A DNA stretch of 64,000 bases from the NCBI GenBank assembly GCA_025774935.1, contig JALGZK010000001.1:414591-478590 (forward strand), given 5' to 3'. The position numbers and the translations under genes are program-made. Shown piece by piece: positions 16,075-25,800 of this stretch (its first letter is position 1; each line of letters begins with the position of its first letter). This stretch comes from a bacterium. GTDB taxonomy: Bacteria > Joyebacterota > Joyebacteria > Joyebacterales > Joyebacteraceae. The notes beneath the pieces were generated by a model that saw only the letters and a program-made list of their open reading frames with translations, searched no databases and had not been told where the DNA came from.

Positions 16075-16551
16075 GTGCCGGGCATCTTCGTCGACGCCGA
16101 TGCGTGTCCAGTCAAGGAAGAGGTCTACCGCGTTGCCAGACGCTACGGCGTCAGGGTGACCCTGGTCGCCGACGCGTGGATGCGGACGCCGGACGACGGC
16201 GGGATCGAGCTCGTGGTCGTGAAAGGCGACTTCGACGCGGCCGACGACTGGATCGCTGAGCACGTCGGCGCGGGGGACGTCGTGATCACCGCGGACATCC
16301 CTCTCGCCGCCAGGTGCTTGGAACAGGGCGCCCGGGTGCTCGGGATCAAAGGGCGTGAGTTCACGGAGGATTCGATCGGGGAAGCGCTTGCGAGCCGCGA
16401 GCTCATGTCCGAGTTGCGGGACCTCGGGGTCGCGACCGGCGGGCCCGCTCCGTTCGACAAACGGGACCGGTCGACGTTCCTTCAGCGTCTCGATGAGATC
16501 CTTCAGAGTGTCGCGCGCGAGGAGGACGCGGACGACTGCGCGACTAGGTGA
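16075..16551 (+). CDS. yaiI: YaiI/YqxD (UPF0178, DUF188) family protein
   Basis: 158 residues from a GTG start. The family signature is clear: IFVDADACPVKEEVYRVA at the N-terminus, then VVKGDFDAADDWIAEH, DVVITADIPLA and FTEDSIGEALASRELMSEL. The conserved acidic residues suggest a PIN/NYN-like nuclease fold, but the family has no proven activity. Its last eight bases overlap the end of the convergent homocysteine methyltransferase gene. Confidence 0.93.
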   Translation: MPGIFVDADACPVKEEVYRVARRYGVRVTLVADAWMRTPDDGGIELVVVKGDFDAADDWIAEHVGAGDVVITADIPLAARCLEQGARVLGIKGREFTEDSIGEALASRELMSELRDLGVATGGPAPFDKRDRSTFLQRLDEILQSVAREEDADDCATR

Positions 16552-17425
16552 GGAGCACCTCTCGAAGCGCGCGAATGTGATCCGGCGTGGTTCCGCAGCA
16601 GCCGCCGATGACCTGCACTCCGAGTTCGAGTAGCTCTTTCGCACGCTCGGCCATGAACTCGGGTGTCTCGTCGTAGATCGCGTGGCCGTCGACGATCTGG
16701 GGCAACCCGGCGTTCGGCTGGATCAGAAGCGGTGCGTCGGTGCAGGCCCGGAACTCCCTGGCGATCTCGACCATCGTCTCGCTCCCGTTCCCGCAGTTCG
16801 ATCCCACGACATCCGCCCCGGCTTCCACGAGCCCCGCCGCCGTGCTCGGCACGTCGTTCCCCATGATCGTGTGGAACCCGCGGGGGGTGGCGTCGAATGT
16901 CATCGTCGCCATGACCGGGATTCCTGCCGACACGCTTCGCGCCGCCTCAATCGCGAGTCTCGCTTCACCGACGTCCATCATGGTCTCGATCGTGAGGAGG
17001 TCGACGCCGGCCGCGACGAGCGCTTCCATCTGCCGACGGAAGCCGGCGCGGACCTCGTCCGGGACCGCGTCGCCGAGGGGCTCGAGTATGTGCCCGGAGG
17101 GCCCGCAGGAACCGGACACGTATGCCCGCCCCGCGACGGCCTCGCGCACCGCCTCCACGGCGATCCGGTTGATCTCCTCGGTCTGTCCGTCCAGGCCGTA
17201 GGTCGCGAGCCTCATCGGCGAGCCGCCGAACGTGTTGGTCTGGACGAGCTCTGCGCCCGCGTCGAGGTAGCCCTGGGCTACCTCTCGCAGGAGATCGGGC
17301 CGCGTGAGGTTGAGGGACTCGGGACTGTCCCCTGAGCGCAGGCCGCGCGCCATCAGGAAGCTGCCCGTGGCGCCGTCCGCGATGACGACCGGTCCGTTCC
17401 TCACTCTCTCCAGAAAGGGCCGCAT
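16544..17425 (-). CDS. Homocysteine S-methyltransferase (MetH N-terminal/BHMT-type domain)
   Basis: 293 residues from the ATG at 17425, which starts two bases after the corrinoid gene stop; an in-frame ATG at 17452 would overlap it. It is a single Pfam S-methyl_trans barrel with ADGATGSFL, TNTFGGS and the zinc cysteines C211 (GSNCGNG) and C276/C277 (GGCCGTTPDHI), which bind and activate homocysteine. Stand-alone members use S-methylmethionine or betaine, but here the neighbours supply a corrinoid carrier. I infer that it takes the methyl group from the corrinoid protein to make methionine, as the first domain of MetH does. It is the last gene of a four-gene operon. Confidence 0.9.
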   Translation of the reverse strand: MRPFLERVRNGPVVIADGATGSFLMARGLRSGDSPESLNLTRPDLLREVAQGYLDAGAELVQTNTFGGSPMRLATYGLDGQTEEINRIAVEAVREAVAGRAYVSGSCGPSGHILEPLGDAVPDEVRAGFRRQMEALVAAGVDLLTIETMMDVGEARLAIEAARSVSAGIPVMATMTFDATPRGFHTIMGNDVPSTAAGLVEAGADVVGSNCGNGSETMVEIAREFRACTDAPLLIQPNAGLPQIVDGHAIYDETPEFMAERAKELLELGVQVIGGCCGTTPDHIRALREVLLT

Positions 17426-17427
17426 GG

Positions 17428-18060
17428 TCACCCCACGAGCTCCTTCACACACTCGACGGCGTGGGCCGCGTCGAATCCGTAGCTGTCCGCTCCGATCTCC
17501 CGGGCGAACTCCTCAGTCACCGGCGCACCGCCCACCACCGTCCTGACGGAGGAGTCCAGTCCCCGCTCCTTCAGGAGCGCGATCACCTTCTTCATGCCGG
17601 GCATCGTCGTGGTCAGGAGCGCCGACATGCCGATGACGCTCGCTCCGGTCTCGTGCGCCGTGTCGACGAACGTCTCGGGAGAGACGTCCTTGCCCAGGTC
17701 TATGACCTCGAACCCCGCGCCACTCAGCATGATGCCGACCAGGTTCTTCCCGATGTCGTGGAGGTCGCCCTGAACCGTCCCGATCACGACGGTTCCACGC
17801 GACAGCGCGACGGCCTTCCCGAGGTGAGGTTCGAGCAGCTCGAGGCCCGCGTTCATCGCCCTCGCGGCCAGGAGCACTTCGGGAAGAAAGACCTCGTGGT
17901 TCCGGAAGCGATCTCCCACGACCTGCATCCCCGCGAGCAGCCCCCGCTCTAGAATCACTCCGGCCTCGAGCTCCTGCTCCAACGCCGACTGGGTGAGGGC
18001 CCGAACCGCCTCGTGCGCTCCGCATTCGAGTTCGGAAGCGATCTGTGACAGGATCTCCAT
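17428..18060 (-). CDS. Methyltransferase corrinoid protein (MtbC/MttC/MetH B12-domain family)
   Basis: 210 residues. An N-terminal helical cap (about residues 1-85) is followed by a Rossmann-like cobalamin domain. The lower-ligand motif is DLHDIG (D99-x-H101-x-x-G104), with GMSALLTTT and VVGGAPV forming the nucleotide-tail pocket. It carries the methyl group between the MttB-type enzyme and an acceptor. Its ATG directly abuts the TGA of the activation protein, showing translational coupling. Confidence 0.95.
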   Translation of the reverse strand: MEILSQIASELECGAHEAVRALTQSALEQELEAGVILERGLLAGMQVVGDRFRNHEVFLPEVLLAARAMNAGLELLEPHLGKAVALSRGTVVIGTVQGDLHDIGKNLVGIMLSGAGFEVIDLGKDVSPETFVDTAHETGASVIGMSALLTTTMPGMKKVIALLKERGLDSSVRTVVGGAPVTEEFAREIGADSYGFDAAHAVECVKELVG

Positions 18061-18789
18061 TCACGGCTCCTTCCGCAGGTTCTGCCGGATCTTCCGCATT
18101 CGGGACCTGCAGCTCTTCGTCCGGCAGTCCGGGCAAAACGGGTAGTCGTCGGCGATCTCGTGGATGGCAGCCGGTCCCGTGACCATCACTCCGGAGATCG
18201 ACTTGAGCGGCTGCATGAGACAGCTGTCCGTCAATAGGATCCCGATCTCATCGGGACGGAGCGCCGCGAAGAGCGCCCGCTGCCCCGTGATGTTCCAACC
18301 GCAGTAGCCGGGGCTGTAGCGAAGCGCCCAGGTGTCGGGACCCGCTGCGTGCCGCGACCGCGCCTCTTCCTGTGCGAGCCCGTCGAGATGAACTCCGGCG
18401 AGCTCCGTACCCTCCGAGGCGGCTGAGTCCAGCGCGGCTCCGAGCGCCGGCCGTCCCGCGTCGAAGAGCTCCGCGATGCGGTCGCTGAGTTCGGCGCCGA
18501 CAGTGGCTGCGAACAGCGCCAGTCGCTCAGCCCGCGGGAAGATCGCGAGAAGGGGAGAGGACGGCTCGTTGTCGCCGGCCCCTTCGTAGACCTCCGCGAA
18601 CTCGCGCGCGCCGATGTCGGCTGTGACCGCCCGCGGTTCCGCCTTCGCTCGGAACTCCTCGAGCGCTTCCTCGAGCAGGCGTTCGACGCGCGGCCCCGGC
18701 GAGCGATCGGTCGTCCCGCCCATGGCGCGCAGGACCGCCGCGCCGCTGGGCACGACCGCAGCAACCGGGATCTCGAACGTCCGTCTCAT
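18061..18789 (-). CDS. Stand-alone MetH-type activation domain protein
   Basis: 242 residues. The region YSPGYCGWNITGQ ... IGILLTDSCLMQPLKSISGV matches the AdoMet-binding core of the methionine synthase activation domain, which remethylates oxidised cob(II)alamin using AdoMet and an electron donor. A Cys-rich tail (PFCPDCRTKSCRSRM) ends the protein. Corrinoid systems with MttB-type enzymes usually use an ATP-dependent RamA-like activator instead, so a MetH-type activator in this operon is informative. It overlaps the MttB-like gene by four bases (ATGA). Confidence 0.88.
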   Translation of the reverse strand: MRRTFEIPVAAVVPSGAAVLRAMGGTTDRSPGPRVERLLEEALEEFRAKAEPRAVTADIGAREFAEVYEGAGDNEPSSPLLAIFPRAERLALFAATVGAELSDRIAELFDAGRPALGAALDSAASEGTELAGVHLDGLAQEEARSRHAAGPDTWALRYSPGYCGWNITGQRALFAALRPDEIGILLTDSCLMQPLKSISGVMVTGPAAIHEIADDYPFCPDCRTKSCRSRMRKIRQNLRKEP

Positions 18790-20264
18790 CGCGCTGGGAC
18801 CTCCTGGGACTCCCGATCGGGCAGCCGGTCGAGCCCGTGACGCCGGGCCTCCTCGGTCATGAGCTCCACGAGGTCCCTCTTCACGTCGTCAGACACGCGC
18901 GACGGCTCGTACTCCTCGAGGTGGCGGAGGACCTCGCGGTGCGCTCGCTCTCCGAGCGTGGTCTTACCTTCGGCCTGCCAGCGGGAGAGGTTCGCGCGCT
19001 CGATCACGGGTCCCGGGAAATAGTGCTCGCTCCTGAGATGCTTCCGGGTGTGGTCGGCGATGAGGACGTGTCCGTCCCTGAGCATCTCCTCGAAGAGGGG
19101 CTGCGCCGGGAAGTCGTCTCTGGGCTCGATCCCGCGGATCATGCGCTGGGTCATCCCGCAGATCTCGTTGTCGACGACGAGCTTCTCCGGACTCACGCAG
19201 CTCTCGAAGTCGAGCATGCCGGGCCCCGAGATGCTGTTGATGCCGGTCAGCGCTGCGAGCGTCGCGCCCATCGACGTCTCGAGGCCTGCCTGTGCGTCGA
19301 GCGCTTTGGCGTCGCTCAGGCCAATGTACGCCTGGGTGGGAATGCCGAGGTGCTTCCCGATCTCGCTGTACGCGCAATCGATCATCTGGGTCTCGACCGC
19401 TCCCATGGGCGTCGTCTCGTAGCGGATGTCGAAGGCAGCGGGGGAGCCGCCGTAGAGAACGGGGCAGCCGGGGTTCGCGAGCTGGCTCAACACGACGCCG
19501 CTCAGAGTTTCCGCTGTGTGCTGCACGAGGCTGCCGACGATGGTCACCGGTCCCATGAAGCCCGAGAGCGGCATCGAGACGAACTCGATCGGAACCGAAT
19601 CGGCGGCACAGTCGAGGAGGTTCTGCGCCGTCACGTCGCTCCACTTCAGGGGCGCGGTCGGGCAGGCGGAGAAGATCGTGAGGGGCTTTTCCCGGAGCGC
19701 CGCGGCCGAACCGCGTACCGCGAGCTGGAGGTCTCGCATCAGCGCGTACGACTCGATCGTGAACGCCCCGGTCACGACCGGCTTCTCGCAGTAGAGGAGG
19801 CAGAGGAAGAGCCGGTAGCTGTCCTGAATCGCCTCGGGCACGTCGCTGCAGATGAAGGCAGTGCTCTGTGCCTCGATGTGCTCCATGCGGCTCGTGAGTT
19901 TCGTGAAGCGCACCAGGTCGCCGGTCACCGGAGTCCGCATCTCGCTCGTGCCTGCGTCGAGCACGGTGATGCCAGAGGACCCGGGGGTGAAGTGAACGCG
20001 ATCTCCGGAGAGATCGTGGGTCTGTTCGCCCAGGCAGTCGTAGAGCGCGAACCCACTCGGCGCCTTCGAGATCGCCTCCGTCACGAGGGAGCCGGGGAGG
20101 GTGACCCTCCCGCTCTCACGATCGACCGTGGCGCCGTGGTCAGCGAGGAGCGCCACTGCGTTGTCGTTCTGGACCTTGACTCCGAGCGTAGCGAGGAGAT
20201 CGAGCGCCTCGTCGACGATCCGCTCGAGGAGGTCCGTGCTAAGAAGCTGCAATCTAGGACGCAT
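18786..20264 (-). CDS. Trimethylamine methyltransferase (MttB) family protein, non-pyrrolysine type
   Basis: 492 residues, full length for the family, and first gene of the operon, with GGAGAGAG before the ATG. It shows the MttB barrel through the whole length (LLATLGVKV, HFTPGSSGITVLDAGTSEMR, YGGSPAAFDIRYETTPMG, GINSISGPGMLDF). There is no in-frame amber codon, so it is not a pyrrolysine enzyme. Non-pyrrolysine members demethylate quaternary amines such as glycine betaine, proline betaine or carnitine; the substrate here cannot be told. It should load the corrinoid protein encoded two genes downstream. Confidence 0.93.
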   Translation of the reverse strand: MRPRLQLLSTDLLERIVDEALDLLATLGVKVQNDNAVALLADHGATVDRESGRVTLPGSLVTEAISKAPSGFALYDCLGEQTHDLSGDRVHFTPGSSGITVLDAGTSEMRTPVTGDLVRFTKLTSRMEHIEAQSTAFICSDVPEAIQDSYRLFLCLLYCEKPVVTGAFTIESYALMRDLQLAVRGSAAALREKPLTIFSACPTAPLKWSDVTAQNLLDCAADSVPIEFVSMPLSGFMGPVTIVGSLVQHTAETLSGVVLSQLANPGCPVLYGGSPAAFDIRYETTPMGAVETQMIDCAYSEIGKHLGIPTQAYIGLSDAKALDAQAGLETSMGATLAALTGINSISGPGMLDFESCVSPEKLVVDNEICGMTQRMIRGIEPRDDFPAQPLFEEMLRDGHVLIADHTRKHLRSEHYFPGPVIERANLSRWQAEGKTTLGERAHREVLRHLEEYEPSRVSDDVKRDLVELMTEEARRHGLDRLPDRESQEVPAR

Positions 20265-20320
20265 GGGTTCTCTCTCCGGGAGATCCTGCCCCGACGCTGC
20301 GCGACGGGGGAGGGCGGTCG

Positions 20321-20350
20321 TTGCTAGAGCCGCTTCGATTGTGCTACAGA
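20321..20350 (+). promoter_or_regulatory. Candidate promoter for the DUF1858 gene
   Basis: TTGCTA at 20321-20326, an 18-base spacer and TACAGA at 20345-20350 within GTGCTACAGA, matching the recurring extended -10. The rest of the region between the divergent genes (20265-20510) shows no gene. Confidence 0.4.
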
Positions 20351-20510
20351 TTGGCTCCTGACGCCAGTCCTCGAACGGGGGAGCAGACAGCCTTCGCGGA
20401 CGGGATGCAGCGAACCGTTCCTGCCCGGGGCCGCTCTAAACAACGGTCAGCATTCGCCCGGGCCGCGCCGGCATGCGGCGCCGACAGCCCGATAGCACGG
20501 AGGAGAGCAC

Positions 20511-20744
20511 ATGCAGGAGAATACCCTCTCGATCGCCGCCACCACCAACATCGCGGAGCTCCTCGACCACCACCCCGAGCTCCTGGACGTGCTCGTGGAG
20601 CTCGCACCGGCCCTGAAGAACCTCAAGAACCCCGTGATGCGAAAGGCGATGGCCAAGTTCGCCACGCTTCAGACGGCAGCGGACAAGGCAGGACTGCCGG
20701 TTGAGGAGCTGGTCGAGAAGCTCCGCTCGGCGGTGGTGGAGTAG
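20511..20744 (+). CDS. DUF1858 domain protein
   Basis: 77 residues forming one complete DUF1858 domain: NIAELLDHHPELLDVLVEL, LKNLKNPVMRKAMAKFATL, then AADKAGLPVEELVEKLRS. GGAGGAG precedes the ATG. The family is a small helical domain often fused to or encoded beside redox and iron-sulfur proteins; its role is unknown. Here it is alone, with its own promoter and terminator. Confidence 0.9.
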   Translation: MQENTLSIAATTNIAELLDHHPELLDVLVELAPALKNLKNPVMRKAMAKFATLQTAADKAGLPVEELVEKLRSAVVE

Positions 20745-20771
20745 ACTCCGGCCGGTGACCCCAGTCACGAA

Positions 20772-20797
20772 GCGGCCGCCTCGTTCGAGGCGGCCGC
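20772..20797 (+). terminator. Hairpin terminator after the DUF1858 gene
   Basis: GCGGCCGCCTCG (20772-20783) and CGAGGCGGCCGC (20786-20797) are perfectly complementary; the real loop is probably the central GTTC. There is no T tract. Confidence 0.55.
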
Positions 20798-20815
20798 GCT
20801 CGGCGACCGCGAGCG

Positions 20816-20844
20816 TTGCGGCCCCCTCCGGAGCGTGGTATAAT
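20816..20844 (+). promoter_or_regulatory. Promoter of the beta-helix protein gene
   Basis: TTGCGG at 20816-20821, a 17-base spacer and a consensus TATAAT at 20839-20844 inside GTGGTATAAT. The leader to the ATG at 20952 is about 100 bases. Confidence 0.6.
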
Positions 20845-20951
20845 GAATGCGCTCATCAAGAACATCCGCCCCTGCGCGAGAGCAGTCCGCAAACGGGCTC
20901 TCTGCCCGCTCGGACTCCCATCGCGCCCTCCACCGACAGGGAGCGGCCCGC

Positions 20952-22682
20952 ATGGACCTCAGTTCGAGACGCATCGCGGCGCTGGCCACGGCCACCCTCG
21001 TCGCTACGGCCCCGGCCTGTCTCGCCACCGTCATCGACGTACCTGACGACCAGCCAACCATCCAGCTCGGCATCGTGAACGCGGCCGACGGCGACACCGT
21101 CCTCGTCGCTCCCGACACCTACCACGAGGAGATCGACTTCCTCGGGAAGCCGGTCACGGTCGGGAGCTGGTACCTCACAACCGGAGATCCGGCCTACGTG
21201 GCGAGCACGGTCATCGACGGCCAGGGAGGCATGCTCGGTCCCCTGGTGACGTTCGAGAGCGGGGAGGACTCGCTCTCCGCGCTCGTCGGCGTGACGGTGC
21301 AGGGAGGATGGTCGCTGAGTGGAGGAGGCTTCCGCTGCGTCGGAGCCTCACCCCGGATCGCCGGCTGCACGATTCGCCTCAACGAAGCCTACCAGCAGGG
21401 GGCGGGGTTCTACCTGAACGGGGGGAGCCCCATCGTCGAGGGCAACCGCTTCGAGGCAAATGAGGTGACGCAGGACTCGGGCGGCGGGATCGCGATCTGG
21501 AACGGTGCTCCTCGCGTCGCCGGCAACGTCTTCGTCGACAACGTCGCGAACTCGACCGGTGGCGCGATCTTCTGCGAGAACGCGTCGCCTCTGATTATGG
21601 ACAACCTCATCGACGGGAACTCCGGTTCGAACATCTACGCCGGCGGCATCATGAGCCGGAACTGCACCCCCGTGATCGTGGGGAACGTGATCTCGAACAA
21701 CGACACGAACGGGTACGGCGGGGGAATCTTCTTCTGACTGCCGGGCTCGAGCCGCGGGTGCGGCTCTCCGGACCGAACGTCGACGGCGGACTTCGACCCG
21801 GACCGACTTCCGCGTACGGGGCGCAGCCCCGCAATCGACGGGAACGTCATCTTCGGGAACACGGCGTTCAGCGGAGGTGGAGGAGTCAGGCTCTGCTTCT
21901 TCGCCGGGATCATCGAGGAGCCGACCTTCCAGTGGAACACCATCTTCGACAACGAGACGTACGAGGAAGGCGGCGGCGTGTTGGTGTACGAGGCGGATCC
22001 GGTCATAGCGAGCTGTACCATCGACGGCAACAGCGCCGGCACGCTCGGAGGAGGAGTCTGCGCGGGACGCAGAGCAGTGGCCCCCATCCAGACGACGACC
22101 ATCACCAATACGATCGTGGCGAACTCGGAGTCAGGGGGAGGAGTGGCCTCAGAGCTCGCGCCTGTCGAGACATCGCTGTGCGATGTCTGGAACAACACGG
22201 GCGGCAACTACGTGAACTGCGCGCCGGCACCGAACGACATGTCCCTCGATCCACTCTACTGCGACGTCACGAACGACGACTTCACGCTCCGCGACGACTC
22301 GCCGTGCCTGCCGGAGAACAACGCCTGGAGCGCGCTCATAGGCGCGCACGGCGCGGGAGGCTGCGGGACGTCGGTCGGCGACGAGTCCGCCGGGCGAGCG
22401 TTCCGCCTCCACCGACCGTTCCCGAGCCCGTCGAGCGGACCCGTCGTGCTCGGGTACTCGCTGAGCGTCCCCGTCGCGTCCGTCGGTCTCGCCGTCCTCA
22501 GCATCGACGGCCGAGTGGTGAGGAGATTCGAGCGCCTGTCCGGGACTCCGGGCGACCACGGGGTCCCGTGGGACTGCACGAACGAACGGGGGCAGCCTGT
22601 CGCCTCCGGCGTGTACGTCGTGCGCGGGATTGCCGACGGGCGCCCCGAGTACAGCGGGCTCGTCATCCTCAGGCGCCGCTAG
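20952..22682 (+). pseudogene. Secreted right-handed beta-helix protein with FlgD-like C-terminus, interrupted by an in-frame TGA
   Basis: The ATG at 20952 opens a signal peptide (LATATLVATAPACLA). Parallel beta-helix coils follow, with repeated GGG(I/F) turns and xxxIxxNxI coils (IVEGNRFEANEV, RVAGNVFVDNVA, LIMDNLIDGNSG). A TGA at 21735-21737 stops the frame after YGGGIFF. The same frame stays open afterwards: about 29 atypical residues, then beta-helix coils resume (AIDGNVIFGN) to a FlgD-like domain (FPSPSSGPVVLGY ... SIDGRVV ... ASGVYVVR) ending at 22682. The atypical stretch suggests an insertion of about 90 bases or two compensating indels. A start at 21978 is unlikely to make an exported protein. 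It may be a pseudogene or an assembly error. Confidence 0.65.
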
Positions 22683-22737
22683 AACGACCCAGGGACGCCC
22701 GGCAGGGGCCCTCTGGACAACGCTGAGCGCTCCGTCA

Positions 22738-22766
22738 TTGACCATCGTTCAAATCTGTGATATCCT
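22738..22766 (+). promoter_or_regulatory. Promoter of the giant calcium-binding protein gene
   Basis: TTGACC at 22738-22743, a 17-base spacer and TATCCT at 22761-22766, with TGA before the -10. It lies about 50 bases upstream of the GTG at 22816. Confidence 0.5.
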
Positions 22767-22815
22767 AGTATAGTCTACATACGAATCGCACACGGTGCCC
22801 CACGGAGGTTGCAGC

Positions 22816-25800
22816 GTGAAGAGACTCCTGTACCTGATGGCGGTGCTCCTGCTCCTACTCGCCGCCACGGCGGCGGCCCAGACGAGGGTCGACACGGACG
22901 GGGACGGGCTCGAGGACGACATCGAGATCAGCCTCGGGACCGACCCGAACGACGACGACACCGACGACGACGGGTTGATGGACGGGACGGAGGACGAGAA
23001 CCACAACGGTGTCGTCAACCCTCAAGAGACGAGCCCGCTGCTGTTCGATTCGGACACGGACGGTCTCTCCGACGGCCTCGAACTCGGTCTGACCGCGCCC
23101 GAGGGGAACGACACCGACCTCGGGCTCTTCGTCGCGGACACCGACCCGCTGAGCACGACCGATCCGCTCGATGCGGACTCCGACGACGACGGTCTCACCG
23201 ACGGCGAGGAGGACGCGAACGGGAACGGAGCGGCCGACCCCGGCGAGGGCGACCCCAACGACGGCGACACCGACGACGATGGGCTCACAGACTACGAGGA
23301 GCTCATCACCTACGGCACCGACCCGAGCGACAGCGACACGGACGACGACGGACTCTCCGACTACGACGAGATCATCGTCCACGGCACCAATCCGCTCGAC
23401 GACGACAGCGACGACGACGGGCTTCTGGATGGCGAAGAGGTCCTGACGCATCTGACAGATCCGTGGGACGCGGACTCCGACGACGATGGGCTCGAGGACG
23501 GGGTCGAGGTGCTGACGGCGCTCACCGACCCGCTCGACGACGACTCTGACGACGACGGTCTGCTGGACGGCACCGAGGACGCGAACGGCGACGGGATCGT
23601 CGACCCGGGCGAGACCGAGCCGCTACTCTTCGACAGCGACACCGACCTCCTCTCGGACGGCCTCGAGTCGGGGCTGGTCGCGCCCCAGGGAACGGACACG
23701 AATCTGGGCGTCTTCGTCGCGGACACCGACCCGCTGACGACGACCGACCCCGTCGATGCGGACAGCGACGACGACGGACTCACGGACGGGGAGGAAGACG
23801 CCGACCTGGACGGTGCGGTCGACGCGACCGAGACCGACCCGAACCTCGCCGACACCGACTCCGACGGACTGAGCGACGGCGACGAGGTCCTGACGTACCT
23901 GACCGATCCTCTCGACGCTGACTCGGACGACGACGGTCTCACGGACGGTGACGAGGTAAACGTCTATGGCACTGAGCCGCTCGATGACGACTCGGACGAC
24001 GACCTCCTCCTCGACGGCGAAGAGGTCTTGACGCACCTGACCGACCCGCTCGACGCGGACTCCGACGACGATGGGCTCTCGGACGGCGTCGAGGTGCTGA
24101 CCGCATTGACGAATCCGCTCGACGATGACACCGACGACGACGGGCTCATGGATGGCACGGAGGACGCCAACGGCAACGGCGTCGTCGATCCCGGCGAGAC
24201 GGACCCGCTTCTCTTCGACACCGACTCCGATCTCCTGTCGGACGGTCTCGAGTCCGGTCTGGAAGTGCCCGAGGGGACCGGCACCGATCTCGGCGTCTTC
24301 GTCGCGGACACGGACCCCTTGACCACGACCGACCCGCTCGACGACGATTCGGACGACGACACGCTCACCGACGGCGCGGAGGACGCGGACCAGGACGGCG
24401 CCGTCGATCCGACGGAGACGGACCCCAACCTCGCCGACACGGACGGCGACGGGCTTTCGGACGGGGACGAGCTCCTGATCCACGGCACCGATCCGCTCGA
24501 CCCCGACACCGACGAGGACGGGCTGTCCGACGGCGACGAAGTGCTCGTCCATCTGACCGACCCGCTCGACCCCGACTCCGACGATGACGGACTCAACGAC
24601 GGCGACGAGATCCTGACGCACCTGACGGATCCGTGGGACGCGGACTCCGACGACGACGGGCTCGAGGACGGCGTCGAGGTGCTGACTGCGCTGACCGACC
24701 CGCTCGACGACGACACCGACGACGACGGACTCCTCGACGGGATCGAGGATGTGAACGGAGACGGGATCGTCGACCCGGGCGAGACCGAGCCGCTCCTCTT
24801 CGACAGCGACACCGACCTCCTCTCCGACGGTCTCGAGTCCGGCCTCGAGGCGCCGCAGGGCTCCGGGACGGACCTCGGCGTCTTCGTCGCGGACACGGAC
24901 CCCCTGACCACGACCGACCCGACCGACGCCGACTCGGATGACGACGGGCTCTCGGACGGAGCAGAGGACGCCGACCTCGACGGCGCCATCGACGAGGGAG
25001 AGACGGATCCGAACGACGCCGATTCCGACGACGACGGGCTCTCGGACGGCGTCGAGGTCCTGACGGCGCTGACCGATCCGCTCGATGACGACACCGACGA
25101 CGACGGGCTCATGGACGGGACCGAGGACGCCAACGGCGACGGCGTCGTCGATCCTGGGGAGACGGACCCGCTCCTCTTCGACACCGACACCGACCTCCTG
25201 TCGGACGGTCTCGAGTCGGGCCTCGAGGCGCCAGAGGGCACCGGCACCGACCTCGGCGTCTTCGTCGCGGACACGGACCCGCTGACCACGACAGACCCGA
25301 CCGATGCCGACTCGGATGACGACGGCCTCGCGGACGGAGCAGAGGACGCCGACCTCGACGGCGCCATCGACGAGGGAGAGACGGATCCGAACGACGCCGA
25401 TTCCGACGACGACGGGCTCTCGGACGGCATCGAAGTGCTGACGGCGCTGACGGACCCGCTCGACGACGACACCGACGACGACGGGCTCATGGACGGGACC
25501 GAGGACGCCAACGGCGACGGTATCGTCGACCCGGGCGAGACGAACCCGCTCCTCTTCGACACCGACTGGGACCTCCTCTCAGACGGCCTCGAGTCGGGAC
25601 TCGAAGCCCCGGAGGGGACCGGCACCGACCTCGGCATCTTCGTCGCGGACACGGACCCGCTGACCACGACCGACCCGACCGACGCCGACTCGGACGACGA
25701 CGTCCTGACGGACGGAGCCGAGGACGCGGACCTCGACGGAGCGGTCGACGCGACCGAGACCGACCCGAACGTGGCCGACACGGACGGTGACGGGCTCTCG

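Noticed and set aside
18786-20264. Pyrrolysine-containing trimethylamine methyltransferase
   Set aside because: The MttB-like frame has no in-frame TAG, so this is the non-pyrrolysine branch.
21735-21766. TGA followed by a hairpin (GAGCCGC, loop GGGT, GCGGCTC) with spacing like a bacterial SECIS element
   Set aside because: The residues after the TGA do not resemble a selenoprotein, the beta-helix fold has no use for Sec there, and no selenium machinery is seen. The hairpin is common in such G+C-rich DNA.
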